Translations under genes and position numbers: made by a program | The notes under the pieces: generated by a model | The model's database searches: none | What the model was told of the DNA's origin: nothing | The model's input: the letters and a program-made list of their open reading frames with translations, nothing else | Assembly (NCBI GenBank): GCA_947184155.2 | Contig: CAMXCT020002369.1 | Location: 304,662 to 368,661 of the forward strand | DNA length: 64,000 nt | Direction of reading: 5' to 3' | Source: Cladocopium goreaui | Lineage: Eukaryota; Sar; Dinophyceae; Suessiales; Symbiodiniaceae | Shown: one piece after another, positions 21,751-33,339 of the stretch | Layout: every line of letters begins with the position of its first letter | How positions within the stretch are numbered: position 1 is the stretch's first letter

Positions 21751-23825
21751 CAATTATTTTTTCCTGGTTTGGAGAGATACAGTATCTAGAATCTCAATAA
21801 TGGTTCCAGGATGAATTCAATCGATTTCCAACTTGTGACTGTGGACACAAGATGCACAATCCGTCCAGAGTCTGGGTATTGGCGGCACAATTTACCTCTC
21901 ACTTGCTTGTCGTTTTGTTGCGTTGCGCCGAAAGGGAGCTAAACTGAAACCACGTGGACAGTAAATCTGCTGTGTCCTCACCTTGGAAATACTGTCATGA
22001 TCTTCCATGCCAAACAGCTGGGACAGTGTTTGAAGAAATGCATGTCGAGCCAAATTGGGACCCTCTCAAATCTGTTGTTGCATAGCTGCTAAGCAATTTC
22101 ACTGCACCATCTCCTTGGCTCAAATTTTGGATACCGATCATCCCGATGCACCTTCAAAAAAACAAATCCAGAAGACATCAGAAGACTGTGTAAATTGGGC
22201 ATTTTGGTGCAAGTCGTGCAAGTCGCACTTCCAACGGTCCGTGATTATCCCTTGTCCAGGACTGTCGCTTAACCAAGGTCTTGAACACAGCTGCATCATG
22301 ACCTGCCCATACCCATCCTGGATTCCAGTTGCCACTGTAGCAAGTATCACTGCGGAATCACCACCCCTCTCTTGGAGGTTGCTGTTTGCCTGCTGTATGG
22401 TGGATCTCCTGGATCCAGTGGGTTAGTTTATGTACAAAACAGGAACTTCCACAGCGTTGTTCAGCAGGTGAACTGTCAAAGATGACTTCCTGAGGTCCGG
22501 GGGAAGGCTGAACAAGGGCTGCAGCTTCTAGATGTTTGGTTCATAGCACAAGGTGGATTGAAAGTCACGGCTGGAATGTCCGTCCAGGATGTATTTGTTC
22601 AATGCTTCTGTACATCACAAAACTGAACCATAACCATCCATAACCTAGAGGTTGCAGTATGATGCAGACTTTCCAGTCAACAAGTCCAAATCTGGTTGGT
22701 GGTTTCTATCCTGGACGAAAGTCAGGTTGAAAGTTGAGACTAGCAGCCACAAATGGATCCTAAGCAGAGACGGGAACTTGGAAGTTGAATGGAATTATTG
22801 ACTGCACTCCCAAAAGTCAAACATCTATCTCTCCATTTCTCTTTGGGGACCTGTTGCATATGTTTTTCGGGCCTCGCAACCCCGCCCAGCTGGCCCTTGC
22901 CGAGGTGCAGGACACCCATCACCGTGCGACCCTTCATGAAGTTTTCAACCCAACCTTCAAGCGGCTTCGAGGATCTTCGAGGTGACCAAATCCCATGGTT
23001 TGGGACGGGCACATCTTGCAGATTTTCGCCCACTTGAAAAGTGACAGGAGCGAAGAAAAACAGTGACTCTGTTGTTTGGGTTCGGTTCGGGTACAATTTA
23101 CTTACCATCAATGTTTGATTGGCCAAAAGTCAGTCAAGTACCTCCAAAAAATGTGTCCGTAGGTCTTTAATGGAAAATCGAATATGTTGAGGTTGAATTT
23201 TGATTTTTTTTTCCCCGTTTTGTTGGAGTATCCACAAGTTTCCGCTATAAGATCTCCCCACCTTGTCCCCTCAAACATCTTCAAACCCCACAAAAGTCCC
23301 AGGATTGGGCAGGATTGCACATCTTTTGGTGTCCAGGAACTGCCAATGCCCGGCATTGCTTTGGTACCGGCCACCAACACCTCAGCATCAGCTGCAACAT
23401 CAACCAATCATCAACCATTGCGATCCTTTGTTTCGCAAACTTTGATACTTCCCAAACCTGAAATGGAAGCAAATTGGGGATTAATTCTCTCCAAATCAAA
23501 TCCGACCTGGCCACCATCTCCTGCAGTGAAGGTACGTCGCACTTATTCCCGATCGCCTTGTCCAACAGCTGTTCACCCAATTGCTGACCTGGAAGAACCT
23601 GGAACCCAAGGGCACCATAGGGCCATAGGATGCCAGAGGATGCCATAGGGACTCCACTGCTATGCCAGCATCTGGGGAGGCACCAAAGATCATGAACCCA
23701 AGGAAACCACCAGAGCCCCAATGGAGGGCTACCTTCGATGCATTTTGACAAGTGACAAATTCAGCCAACATAAACAAACCAAGTGACAACATGTGACGCC
23801 CTGCAACACAAGGCGGATCGTCTAC
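21751..23825. other. No recognised gene; scattered minus-strand open frames
   Basis: Minus-strand frames at 22740-23126, 23108-23407 and 23281-23751 are moderately coding-like (for example QQLGEQLLDKAIGNKCDVPS and EMVARSDLIWRELIPNLLPF), but I recognise no family. They could be exons of one gene or decayed retroelement sequence continuing from 24 kb. Confidence 0.35.
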
Positions 23826-23879
23826 CCGGGCATTTTAGGGTAAGAAATCTGATCCGATGTGCAACCGGGGAAAGAATGC

Positions 23880-24690
23880 AATTACACCGGCAAGAGGCCC
23901 GAAACAGTGTGGGGAATGGGATCGGATGGTAATGTGGTAGGGAAACTGACAACCTGCATGTGACACAGTGAAACGCATATTTTCCACTCGCGCGCACGAG
24001 GAGTGAAGCAGAACCCGATGCACACCAGAGGTTCTGGATGCCAGCAAGGCAGCGCAACGGGCACAATGAGGAACAACACCCTGCGCGGAACTGCAATGGA
24101 AAGGGCAAGAAGAACTTTGGCAAAGGCAATGTTTCGGCTGAATGCGTTGCCACTGTCGTGGGTCTCCAAAAGACGTTTCGCACCTACGACGGTGGCAAAG
24201 CATGGCTGCGGACTTTGCAGATGAGCGCGCAACCGCAGCTCTAGTTCAGTGCTGGCCAATGCTACCTCTATATGTGCTTGGCCAAGGAACAGCAAGGTGT
24301 AGCCAAATGGATCGGTTGGATGGCGAGCATGCACTTGCAACCAAGAACCCGGCAGCATGCCACAGTCTTGGCACACATCGCCTTGGGCCATTGAGTGATC
24401 TCCAGGACATAGTGGCGGAGCTTCTGGCACTTGCAACGCGCAGACTGAAAGACGCAGGCGGAATATTCCGTCTCATAGTATACTTTCCTGATGCCATGGC
24501 TGCTTCTTTGGGTAACTCCCAATGAAGACTACGCCCTGGGTTCTCGCGGACAGTGGCACCTCCCCGCTGCACCAGTGCATGGATCTCGTCCAAGACAAAG
24601 TCCGCGGCCTTGCTGTCTCGTTGAACTCGGGGCGCAAGTTTGGGAGCCCCTCTGGATGGCATTCTGAGCGGAGCGGCTTGGGTCATGGTC
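23880..24690 (-). pseudogene. Decayed retroelement-like polyprotein, C-terminal part
   Basis: Consecutive pieces of one conserved dinoflagellate retroelement-like protein appear in three different minus frames: ADFVLDEIHALVQRGGATV and NPGRSLHWELPKE (about 24620-24510), then YYETEYSACVFQSARCKCQK (about 24480-24420), then GMLPGSWLQVHARHPTDPFG and YTLLFLGQA (about 24360-24260). The family resemblance is from memory of repeated dinoflagellate sequences containing a similar 'fvldEi...vREnP..SLHWe.p' pattern. Two frame changes within 250 bp indicate an inactive copy. No reverse transcriptase core is visible downstream. Confidence 0.5.
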
Positions 24691-25009
24691 TGCCATCGTC
24701 AAAATGAACAGGGATTTGTCTGGCCCGTGATTTAGTGGAGCAGTCCAGTGCTGCCATAATACAGTCGACCCCTTGCAGCTGGTCATGGAGGGACTGCTGT
24801 CCGGCACTGTTGCTCAAGTCATGAGTTGGATCCAACGATGTCGATTGGAATCACTTTCCAACCGCACCATAGCAACGCCTTACTGACAGGAGCTCCAGGG
24901 CCGCTCATGATGTCAGCTGCCAAGGGCGGGGGTGGAAGCTTTCATGGAAACTCGACCCCTGAAAAGGCTTTCCGCCTCCTCTTCGGGGCCGCATCAATCC
25001 TTGATCACG

Positions 25010-25795
25010 GCGCGGCACATATGGGCGCTACAGGTGATCCGCAGACCCTGTCGCCTTTGGTGACTACTCCACACCTGTGGGCCCCATTGGTGCATTTGCC
25101 TTTTTGCTTGCAGTCACCTCATTGAAAGTTCTGGCATAGAATCGTGCCGTCGCGCATGACCTTTGCGACCCGCTTGCCGTTGATGGCCTTACCCGCCACG
25201 AACTTGCTAGGTGAAGTCGACGTAGGAGTCGTCCTGCTCGGTATAATTGGTGCTCCTGCATTGGAGGCCCCAGTGGGCTCACTGCCGACCAGCGGAATAC
25301 AATGGGCGTCCCTGGCCTGGAAAACCTCTTCGATGATGACCCCCAAAGTCTGCGTGCTCTCTCGGAATCTCGACGTCCACTCGGCACGCTCTTCCTGGTC
25401 CCGGGCCTGCAGCCATGCCATTCTTTTGCCCGAAACCAATAGCTCATGCAGACGTCCAAAGGCACCGCTGAGTACTCCAGCCCCCAAGGTGGCCTTGGTG
25501 GTGTCAGGCGTTGTCCCCGCACAGGAGGGGCCACCCCAGCAATTGCGTAGGCCAGGAGCAGGGTGTAGAGACGATCCAAGTAGGACTCCACGGTGTGCTG
25601 GCATGGTTCGTCCTCGTCCACTTCCTCAGTTGACAAGTTCTCCCCCAGCTTGCGCTTCTTCTGATTGGTTGTCAACTGAAATTGCAGTGTCTTGACCTTC
25701 CACAGGTTGAAGACGCACCGCATGCGCTTGGAGAGTTCCCTACCCACCCTCGAGACAGTTGTATCTGCTGGGCGCACTTCTGTCGGGAACTTCAA
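25010..25795 (-). pseudogene. Retroelement-like protein with CCCH-type zinc finger, stop-interrupted
   Basis: The minus frame reads TVSRVGRELSKRMRCVFNLW and KVKTLQFQL, then in another frame RFRESTQTLGVIIEEVFQAR and KRVAKVMRDGTILCQNFQ. An in-frame TGA at 25121-25119 follows, after which the same frame continues GDCKQKGKCTNGAHRCG. Together the last two give a C-x7-C-x5-C-x4-H cluster, a CCCH-like nucleic-acid-binding finger common in dinoflagellate mobile elements. The stop and at least one frameshift show decay. Confidence 0.55.
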
Positions 25796-25837
25796 GCCGT
25801 AGCGCCGAAAAGCAGCTCATGCTCGTCGAGCATGCTA

Positions 25838-26068
25838 TCATATGCTATCCAAGTCTGCCGCGCTGACCTTAGACCGGTCTTGTTTGGCCGTTTGATAAAA
25901 CAGGGAGACTGCTACCCAGGCTCGCCTCAGCCTAGCAATCTGCACCATCTTATCATCGGTCACTCCGACTTTCGTCACACAAGTTTCCACCTGGGCTCCA
26001 TCATGAGAGAAAAACCGAAATTCCTCTAGATTGGCAATCTTTTCTTTGATGAGCCCTATACCGATCAC
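25838..26068 (-). pseudogene. Retroelement-like polyprotein, helical region
   Basis: An open segment with IANLEEFRFFSHDGAQVETC, VGVTDDKMVQIARLRRAW and SKVSAADLDSI, typical of the N-terminal region of the same element. It runs directly toward 25795 in the same orientation, with a frame change between them. Confidence 0.5.
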
Positions 26069-26189
26069 GTCATCAAGGTTAAAGTTCTTCCCTAGTGCCG
26101 CTAGGGAAAGTTCCCCCTCTAGGTACCAACCCTGAAGAGCTCATACGGGTCACTCCCGAATCCTGCCCCCTTCGGTACCCCCGAGCAGT

Positions 26190-26540
26190 CCTACGCTATC
26201 TTGAGCAAAGGCTGCAGGGTACACACCTGCATGCGGTCACTCAGCTCGCCAATCATATGATTGTGATCCCCCCACAACACTTGTGGACTCGGACACCCCG
26301 ACTGTCCCGCCAGCACATCATGCACACCACTCACTGGTTCCCCCCCAGGAAAAAGAAAAACATCAATGAATCGTGGATCAACCTCCCACATCCCGGAACT
26401 CTGGCTCATGTCTTTCCGCACACAAGCTGTTAATCCGAGGATCTTGATCACGTCAAGAATGAATTGACATTGTACCAGCTGGCTCTGGATGAATTGAAAG
26501 TTTGTGAGAGAGGATCGGAGGGCCGCAATTACCCCCATAA
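26190..26540 (-). pseudogene. Possible retroelement-like segment
   Basis: An open minus frame with DPRFIDVFLFPGGEPVSG and a His-rich end. It lies between the phosphatase-like segment and the helical segment of the same element. The function is unrecognised. Confidence 0.3.
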
Positions 26541-26689
26541 ATGCACGCCTCTCTCTGCTCTTAGCCTACCAAAAAGAAGGGTCACCTGGTTTCAGGTGAC
26601 CCTGTTTGCCCTGCACAAAAAGGGGTTCACTCTGCCCCATGGGCGGCCCCAAGGCCACGGCTTCAGCCCAGTCCTCTGTGAACATGGGG

Positions 26690-27060
26690 TCAGTGAGGCG
26701 TGCCGCTTTGTCTGCCCTTTGGTGGTGCATGCACAGTGGAACCAACTTGAAGCCCTCCACATGGAGTGTGCTCCTGGTTTGCCAAGTAGCCGTCACGCCG
26801 TTCGGTGGCCCTGGTCGTCTCCTGTAACCACTTTGCCACCACCTTGTCACGGCAGAAGCCTGAGATGTCGGTGTCGCGCCTCTGGGCAATCCAGGCCGAT
26901 GCTTCTTCAAAGGTATCCCCCATCAGAACCGCGCGGGTCAGAGCTGTAGCACCCGCTGCGCGGTGGCGACCCGCGATGCAGTGAATCACAATCACTTCGC
27001 CACAGTAGACTTAGAGTGACTGCAGGATGAGCGGCCACAACTCCTTCCACGCCTCAGTCC
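26690..27060 (-). pseudogene. Phosphatase-like (HCx5R) segment inside retroelement
   Basis: The minus frame reads AWKELWPLILQSL, an in-frame TAA, then VYCGEVIVIHCIAGRHRAAG and FEEASAWIAQRRDTDISG. HCIAGRHR is an H-C-x5-R phosphatase signature followed by a helix, as in dual-specificity phosphatases. Its neighbours are segments of the retroelement-like protein, so it is probably a domain of that mobile element rather than a host enzyme. The in-frame stop upstream of the signature argues it is inactive. Confidence 0.5.
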
Positions 27061-27159
27061 TCTCCATCTCCACCGCAACCGGGAATCATCGAAGGAGCGC
27101 GTTGGGAAACACCACACCTCCTCGGTCTTCTGGGCGCTCCCCTGAGGGTCCAGGGATTG

Positions 27160-27400
27160 AATTTTTGCAATCTGAGTGATAAATTCAATAATTATTGATT
27201 TTTTTTCAATCCGGATTGAAAATCCAAAATTATTGAAAAATCAATATCCAGTTCAATAATTTTCGAAAAAAACAATAATTATTGAAATGGATATTGAAAA
27301 AAAACAATAACTATTGAATCTTTTGGCCATATAGAAATTCAATAATTCTTGATTATAGTTGTTGCTGCCAGAAAGCAATATGCACATCTTTTTGCTCATA
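27160..27400. repeat. AT-rich foldback sequence
   Basis: Repeated TTCAATAATTATTG and its complement CAATAATTATTGAA are interleaved with poly-T/poly-A stretches, so that 27190-27240 can pair with 27265-27340. It is possibly a miniature inverted-repeat element. Ends are not defined. Confidence 0.5.
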
Positions 27401-27694
27401 ATGCAACCACTGGTGACACAGAGGAGACATGATGTATGTATCAAAGCATGGCCTTTTTGAAGGCCTCCAGCTTGCCTTTGGCCTTGTGCTTGGTCCTTTT
27501 TCAAGCCACATATCTTGCCTGGCTTTGTTTCAAGCACCTGGCTGGCCCAAGGTCATGGCATTGGCTTTATCGCAAGCCACCCATTTGGTGGAGCCTGAGC
27601 TGCAGGCCTAGCAAATACTTTTCACAAAAGCTCTCTGACAGCTTTGTGTTCTTGGTTCCATGGCTGCAAGAATGAGCCACTGTTGCCATGCTGC

Positions 27695-28213
27695 CTACCC
27701 AAAATTCTTTGCCTGCTGGCTTTGTTTCAAGCCCCTCCTGCTTCTTTTCTGGCTTTGTCTCAAGTTTGTCATCTTTGCCTGTTGGCCTTGTTTCAAGCCC
27801 CTCCTGCTGCTCTTCCGGCTGTGTCTCAAGCCTCTCATTCTTGCCTGCTGGCCTTGCTTCACATGCTCTTCCTTTCCTTCCACCCCATCCTGGCTCCCCT
27901 TTGGTTGGCAGGCTTGTGAAGCTTCTGCATCCACCATCTCATCTGTGGCCTGAACTTCCTCCTCAGCAGCTTCCTGCTGCAAAGCAAGGGCTGCCATCCC
28001 GTCGCTTCCTGGCAATGCCTGGCTTTCTTCCAAGCCACTCCTGGCAGCATAATATTTCTGGAGGGAAGCATAATGCTTTCTCCCATTTTCTGTTCTTTCC
28101 TCACTGTCTGGATAGGCTTTCCTACCGTCAGGGCTCCAAGGGAAAGATGGCTCTGCCTCAGCTGCTACAGCTGAAGCTGCAGCCTTTTCATCTGCTGCAG
28201 CTGGCTTCTTCAT
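27695..28213 (-). CDS. Lys/Gln/Ala-rich hypothetical protein, 172 residues
   Basis: The open frame starts MKKPAAADEKAAASAVAAE, a KKPAAA-type basic N-terminus that is frequent in dinoflagellate nuclear and mobile-element proteins. The middle has RKHYASLQKYYAARSGLEE. The C-terminus is repeats of about 22 residues built on SRRGLKQGQQAKMTNLRQSQ (66-bp DNA repeats with CAAGCCCCTCCTGCT). It could be a small basic nuclear protein, an exon of a retroelement, or a chance frame. Plus-strand frames over the same repeats are shadows. Confidence 0.35.
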   Translation of the reverse strand: MKKPAAADEKAAASAVAAEAEPSFPWSPDGRKAYPDSEERTENGRKHYASLQKYYAARSGLEESQALPGSDGMAALALQQEAAEEEVQATDEMVDAEASQACQPKGSQDGVEGKEEHVKQGQQARMRGLRHSRKSSRRGLKQGQQAKMTNLRQSQKRSRRGLKQSQQAKNFG

Positions 28214-28419
28214 GGCTTTCTTTCAGGCCTCCCTTTGAAATTGTTGTTCCAAAGCTATTTTTTGCTTGAAGCTTCAAAAATGGCTGCAGGGACACACTTT
28301 GCACAGCAGTTGGCAACTAAATCTACTACATGCAGCTGCACAAAAGTTTCAAGTGCCAAAGTAAAACCTGATCTCACAGGGGATTTAATAAAGAGAGCTA
28401 GAATCACAAACGGGATTTT

Positions 28420-30605
28420 GTGAAGAATTCTGGCTTCACAAACTCAACTTTGTGAAGGATTTTGTTTTTCTGGCCTTTTTCAAGGCCACCCTTCACAAAG
28501 TCCAGTTTGCGAAGGGTTCTGGCTTCAAAAAGTCAAGTTTGTGAAGGATTTTGCCTTCATAAAGTCCAGTTTGTGAAGATTTCTGGCTTCACAAACTCAA
28601 GTTTGTGAAGCACTCTGGCTTCACAAACTCAAGTTTGTGAAGGACTCTGGCTTCACAAAGTCAAGTTTGTGAAGCATTCTGGCTTCACAAACTCAAGTTT
28701 GTGAAGGATTTTGCCTTCACAAATTCACGTTTGTGAAGGATTTTGCCTTCACAAATTCAAGTTTGTGAAGGAGTCTGGCTTCACAAAGTCAAGTTTGTGA
28801 AGAATTCTGGCTTCACAAACTCAAGTTTGTGAGGGATTTTGCCTTTACAAAGCCAAGTTTGTGAAGGATTCTGGCTTCACAAACTCAAGTTTGCGAAGGT
28901 TTTTGCCTTCACAAAGTCAAGTTTGTGAAGGATTCTTGCTTGGCAAACTTAAGTTTGTGAAGAAATCTGGCTTTACAAAGTCCAGTTTCTGAAGGATTTT
29001 GCCTTCACAAAGTCAAGTTTCTGAAGAATTCTGGCTTCACAAAGTCAAGTTTGTGAAGGATTCTGGCTTCACAAAGTCAAGTTTGTGTAGGATTTTGCCT
29101 TCACAAAGTCAAATTTGTGAAGGATTCTGGCTTCACATACTCAAGTTTGTGAAGGATTCTGACTTCACAGACTCCAGTTTGTCAAGGATTCTGGCTTCAC
29201 AGACTCCAGTTTGTGAAGGATTCTGGCTTCACAAAGTCAAGTTTGTGAAGGATTTTGCCTTCACAAAGTCAAGTTTGTGAAGGATTCTGGCTTCACAGAC
29301 TCCAGTTTGCGAAGGATTCTGGCTTCACAAAGTCAAGTTTGTGAAGGATTTTGCCTTCACAGTGTCAAGTTTGTGAAGGGATTGTGCCTTCACAAACTCA
29401 AGTTTGTGAAGGATTCTGCCTTCACAAAGTCCAGTTTGTGAAGAATTCTGGCTTCACAAAGTCAAGTTTGTGAAGGATCTTGCCTTCACAAAGTCAAGTT
29501 TGTGAAGGATTCTGGCTTCACAAAGTCAAGTTTGTGAAGAATTCTGGCTTCACAAACTCAAGTTTGTGAAGGATTTTGCCTTCACAAAGTCAAGTGTGTG
29601 AAGAATTCTGGCTTCACATACTCAAGTTTGTGAAGGATTTTGCCTTCACAAAGTCAAGTTTGTGAAGGAAGAATCCTTCACAAACTTAAGTTTGTGAAGA
29701 TATCTGGCTTCACAAAGTCAAGTTTGTGAAGCATTCTGGCTTCACAAACTCAAGTTTGTGAAGAATTCTGGCTTCACAAAGTCAAGTTTGTGAAGCATTC
29801 TGGTTTCACAAACGCACGTTTTTGAAGGATTTTGCCTTCACAAATTCAAGTTTGTGAAGGATTATGCCTCCACAAAGTCAAGTTTGTGAAGAATTCTGGC
29901 TTCACAGAGTCAAATTTGTAAGGGATTTTGCGTGCACAAACTCAAGTTTGTGAAGAAAAATTGCTTCACAAGTCAAGTTTGTGAAGAATTCTGCCTTTAC
30001 AAAGTCAAGTTTGTGAAGAATTCTGGGTTCACAAACTCAAGTTTGTGAAGGATTTTGCTTTCACAAAGTCAAGTTTGTGAAGGGTTCTGGCTTCACAAAC
30101 TCCAGTTTCTGAAGATTTTGCCTTCACAAAATCCAGTTTGTGAAGGATTCTGCCTTCACAAAGTGAGGTTTGTGAAGGATTGTGCCTTCACAAAGTCCAG
30201 TCTGTGAAAGATTCTGGCTGCACAAACTTCAGTTTGTAAAGGATTTTGCCTTCACAAAGTCAAGTTTGTGAAGGATTCTGGCCTCACAAACTCAAGTTTG
30301 TGAAGGATTTTGCATTCACAAAATCCAGTTTGTGAAGGATTCTTCGTTCACGTGTGTGAAGAAATCTGGCTTTACAAAGTCAAGTTTGTGAAGAATTCTG
30401 GCTTCACAAAGTCAAGTTTGTGAAGGATTTTGCCTTCACAAAGTCAAGTTTGTGAAGGATTCTGGCTTCACAGACTTCAGTTTGTGAAGGGCTCTGGCTT
30501 CACAAACTCTTCCAGTTTGTGAAGGATTTTGCCTTCACAAAGTCAAGTTTGTGAAGGATTCTGGCTTCACAAAGTCAAGTTTGTGAAGGATTTTGCCGTC
30601 ACAAA
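28420..30605. repeat. 32-bp hairpin array, about 68 copies
   Basis: The period is 32 (GGCTTCAC at 29225, GCCTTCAC at 29257). Each unit contains CTTCACAAA, a 6-nt loop (GTCAAG, CTCAAG or GTCCAG) and TTTGTGAAG: a perfect 9-bp stem. Units are separated by an 8-nt linker, mainly GATTCTGG or GATTTTGC. The array abuts the broken retroelement frame at 30605. Confidence 0.95.
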
Positions 30606-31320
30606 GTCCACAGCCAGTTGGCCAACAAAGCCATCCACTCTGGGTTGTTGTGCTCAGCTGCGGCCGTGACCGCCTCCAGGAATGGGATCATACCCGGCTC
30701 AGCCACCACCGCCTGCTGCCTCTTCCTGGTACGTGTGTTGGGAGCCTCAGGGACGCTGACATTCACCAGGTTCCAGTTCATGCAGCTTTGCTGAGCCACT
30801 TCAACGACGCAATGGCCATCACTGGGCCGTCAGCGCCTTCTTGCACGAACGTGGCGAAGTCTTCGACGACCTCGAGCCCTCTATCCTCTTGACAGTGCGC
30901 CAATTCTTTCCAGGTGCGAATCGCATTCATGATAGTTTGGCTATCAGCATGTGCGACTTTTTGCTGGGCAAGGTGGCGCAGCTTTTGCCATTCTGCCAGG
31001 CGATCTTCGGTGACCTGATGGGTCTGGGTCGTACCTGTTGGCAGCCAGGGACGCCTCTGGGTTCCGGCCTTCAGTGGGCTTTGGGACTCTATCGCCACCA
31101 CTAGAACTCCCTCGTCTGCCTTGGAGCGGGCTGCAACCCACTGCGCTGCCAGCGCAATGTCCACCCGCAGACATTGCGTCCGCATAGCTCGCGAAAGCGT
31201 AGGCCAGGTCGCCATCATCTATAAGCCGAAGTGTTGCCGCACCTCGAGAGCCCTTTCCAGGGGGACGTGACCTCGATGGCCTTTTCTGGGTCCCAGACCA
31301 CTTCCCCCACTGCCTCCAAC
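30606..31320 (-). pseudogene. Retroelement-like protein (recombinase-type N-terminal region), fragment 1
   Basis: Minus frames read IDDGDLAYAFASYADAMSAG, then, after a frame change, LRHLAQQKVAHADSQTIMNA, EVVEDFATFVQEGADGP and MAIASLKWLSK. Another shift leads to QAVVAEPGMIPFLEAVTAA and EWMALLANWLW. The last two blocks resemble the region preceding the catalytic domain of tyrosine-recombinase-type elements in dinoflagellates. The catalytic part itself is absent, because the frame runs into the hairpin array at 30605. Several frameshifts indicate decay. Confidence 0.45.
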
Positions 31321-31322
31321 TA

Positions 31323-32537
31323 AGACTTCTAAATTTATTTATTTTCACATCAGGCACTTAATGAAAATATTAGTAGTTATCTTAACTTATCATAGAAGTC
31401 ATTTTTACTTATTTTCACTTATTTTCACTTAATTTAGGTTAATTTTTCATTATTTTTTACTGTTTAAAATTGATAAAAGACGAAAGATGTTTCTGTCATA
31501 GGGTTTTGTAAAACATCTTTGAATTAAAAAAAATATAAGAATGTTGCGTTTTCTGTTTTTTGTTTGGATATTTTCATGGTTCCGATTTTATATATCTATG
31601 TATATATATATATTTCTGAATATTGCGATTTTTTTCGAATTATCTAAATTTCCTAAATTCTCTGGATTTTCTGAAATTTTTGAATTTTCTGAATTTCAGA
31701 ATTTTCATATTTTTTTTGTTTTTTTTAATTGTCTGAATTTTCTGAATTTTCAAATTTTCTGAATTTTCTGAATTTTCTGTTTTTTTCTAAATTTTCTGAA
31801 TTTTCTGAATTTTCTGAATTTTCTGAATTTTCTAAATTTTCTGAATTTTCTGAATTTTCTGAATTTAATATTTATATATATATATATATATCTGAAATTT
31901 CTGAATTTTCTGAATTTTCTAAATTTTCTGAATTTTCTGAATTTTCTGAATTTTCTGAATTTTCTGAATTTTCTGAATTTTATGAATTTTCTGAATTTTA
32001 GATTTTTTTTAATTTTCTGACTCTTCTGAATTTTTTAAATTTTCTAAATTTTCTGATTTTTTTGTTTTTTCCGACCTTTCAACATTTTCAATATTTTCTT
32101 CATTTTCTACATTTTCTCATTTTCAAAATTTTCTGACGTATATACATTAAAAATAATAAATTTGTTACCTTCTGTATGTTTAAGCATTATAAATTTTCTC
32201 AGTAAGTTACTTTTCTCCATTTATTTCTATTACAATCTTTTTTTGAGTGGTGTGTATTGTTTCCATGTCCATCAATGTTGAAAACTGACAAAAAACATAT
32301 TTTTACTTATTTTCGCTTCTTTTCCCTTATTTCAACTTATTTTTGAATAATATTCCACTATATTTACTTATATGTTCATTATTATGTTACAAGTTCACCT
32401 AAACGATTAGTGGAACTTAAAACAAAAAAATAAAAAAAAAACAATTTAAACAAGATATTAGCAAGATAATAGCAACTCATAATATACTTATAACTTCATT
32501 AAGTGCCTGATGTGAAAATAAATAAATTTAGAAGTCT
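31323..32537. mobile_element. Non-autonomous DNA transposon with 43-bp TIRs
   Basis: The left end AGACTTCTAAATTTATTTAT (31323 onward) and the reverse complement of the right end (32537 backward) are identical for 43 bp, through CAGGCACTTAATGAA. Both sides are flanked by TA (31321-31322 and 32538-32539), as expected for a Tc1/mariner-like TA target duplication. The interior is about 80 percent AT, with TTTTCTGAATTTTCTGAA repeats (31730-32050) and (TA)n. No transposase frame is found. It interrupts the surrounding retroelement-like pseudogene. Confidence 0.85.
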
Positions 32538-32539
32538 TA

Positions 32540-33330
32540 GAAAGCATAGCGCCCTTTGCCGCTCGCCATGCCGCAGCAGCCTAATTGAGCCAGCGCTGAG
32601 GGTATAGACGAAGATGAACTTGGTCCGGCACTCTCCCTCATAACCTCCTTGGAAACCCCCAGACAATGACAACCCAATCTCAGTTAGAGTCATCCGACTC
32701 CATCCGGCTCCATCCGACTCGCCGCAGAAGGGGCAGAACTCCACTCCGCATCGGCATCCTTCGCAGGCGCCACCACCACAGGTTGGGCACATGGTGAAAG
32801 ATGGCGTCCAACACAGCCTGCAGGGCCCCGGAATCCAGTGCTCCTCAGCCGCCAGATGCAGGATCCCTGCTGCTATGTTCTCCAGAGCTCGAAGAACTCC
32901 TGCATCGTGATTCCGTTATAGGAGAGAGGGCCAACCTGTCCAGCACACAGCGGTTGCGCTCGGGTAACGCGCGAAAAAAGGCTCTGCATGCCAGCAGTTC
33001 AAAAACCTCCTCGCAGCCATGGTAGCGCTCCCCAGCCGTCTCGGTCCAAATCCCCACAAAGGGAAAGCCAAAACCTCCCCAACGCGTCTCACACCGTACG
33101 CAGACTCCATCCTAGGTGTTCGCAGGACCCTCGGTAACTCCGGAATCCCCAAAACTTGCAGGTTGGTGTTAAACCCATTATGGATGACTTCCACTATCCC
33201 ACATGCAGGCAGTGCGCCTCGGCGACTCGGCCCAGCGCAGCAGCGACCGCACGTAGTTGGAGAAGTCCATCCATGCTGCGGCATGCAGTATCTCTGCATG
33301 CGTGCGCATAGCAACATGTACCCCGGGGAT
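32540..33330 (-). pseudogene. Retroelement-like protein, Cys-rich fragment 2
   Basis: The minus frame begins MCPTCGGGACEGCRCGVEF and CPFCGESDGAG, a Cys-rich zinc-ribbon-like segment. Upstream, in another frame, are GIWTETAGERYHGCEEVFEL and RAFFRALPERNRC. Across the TIR insertion the sequence continues at 31320 (WDPEKAIEVTSPWKG), so the two fragments were once contiguous. Function is inferred only by linkage to fragment 1. Confidence 0.4.
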
Positions 33331-33339
33331 TAGGCTGGA

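Noticed and set aside
28420-30605. CRISPR-like array
   Set aside because: The palindromic repeats are regular, but the 8-nt 'spacers' are just two or three recurring sequences, and the locus is eukaryotic with no cas genes.
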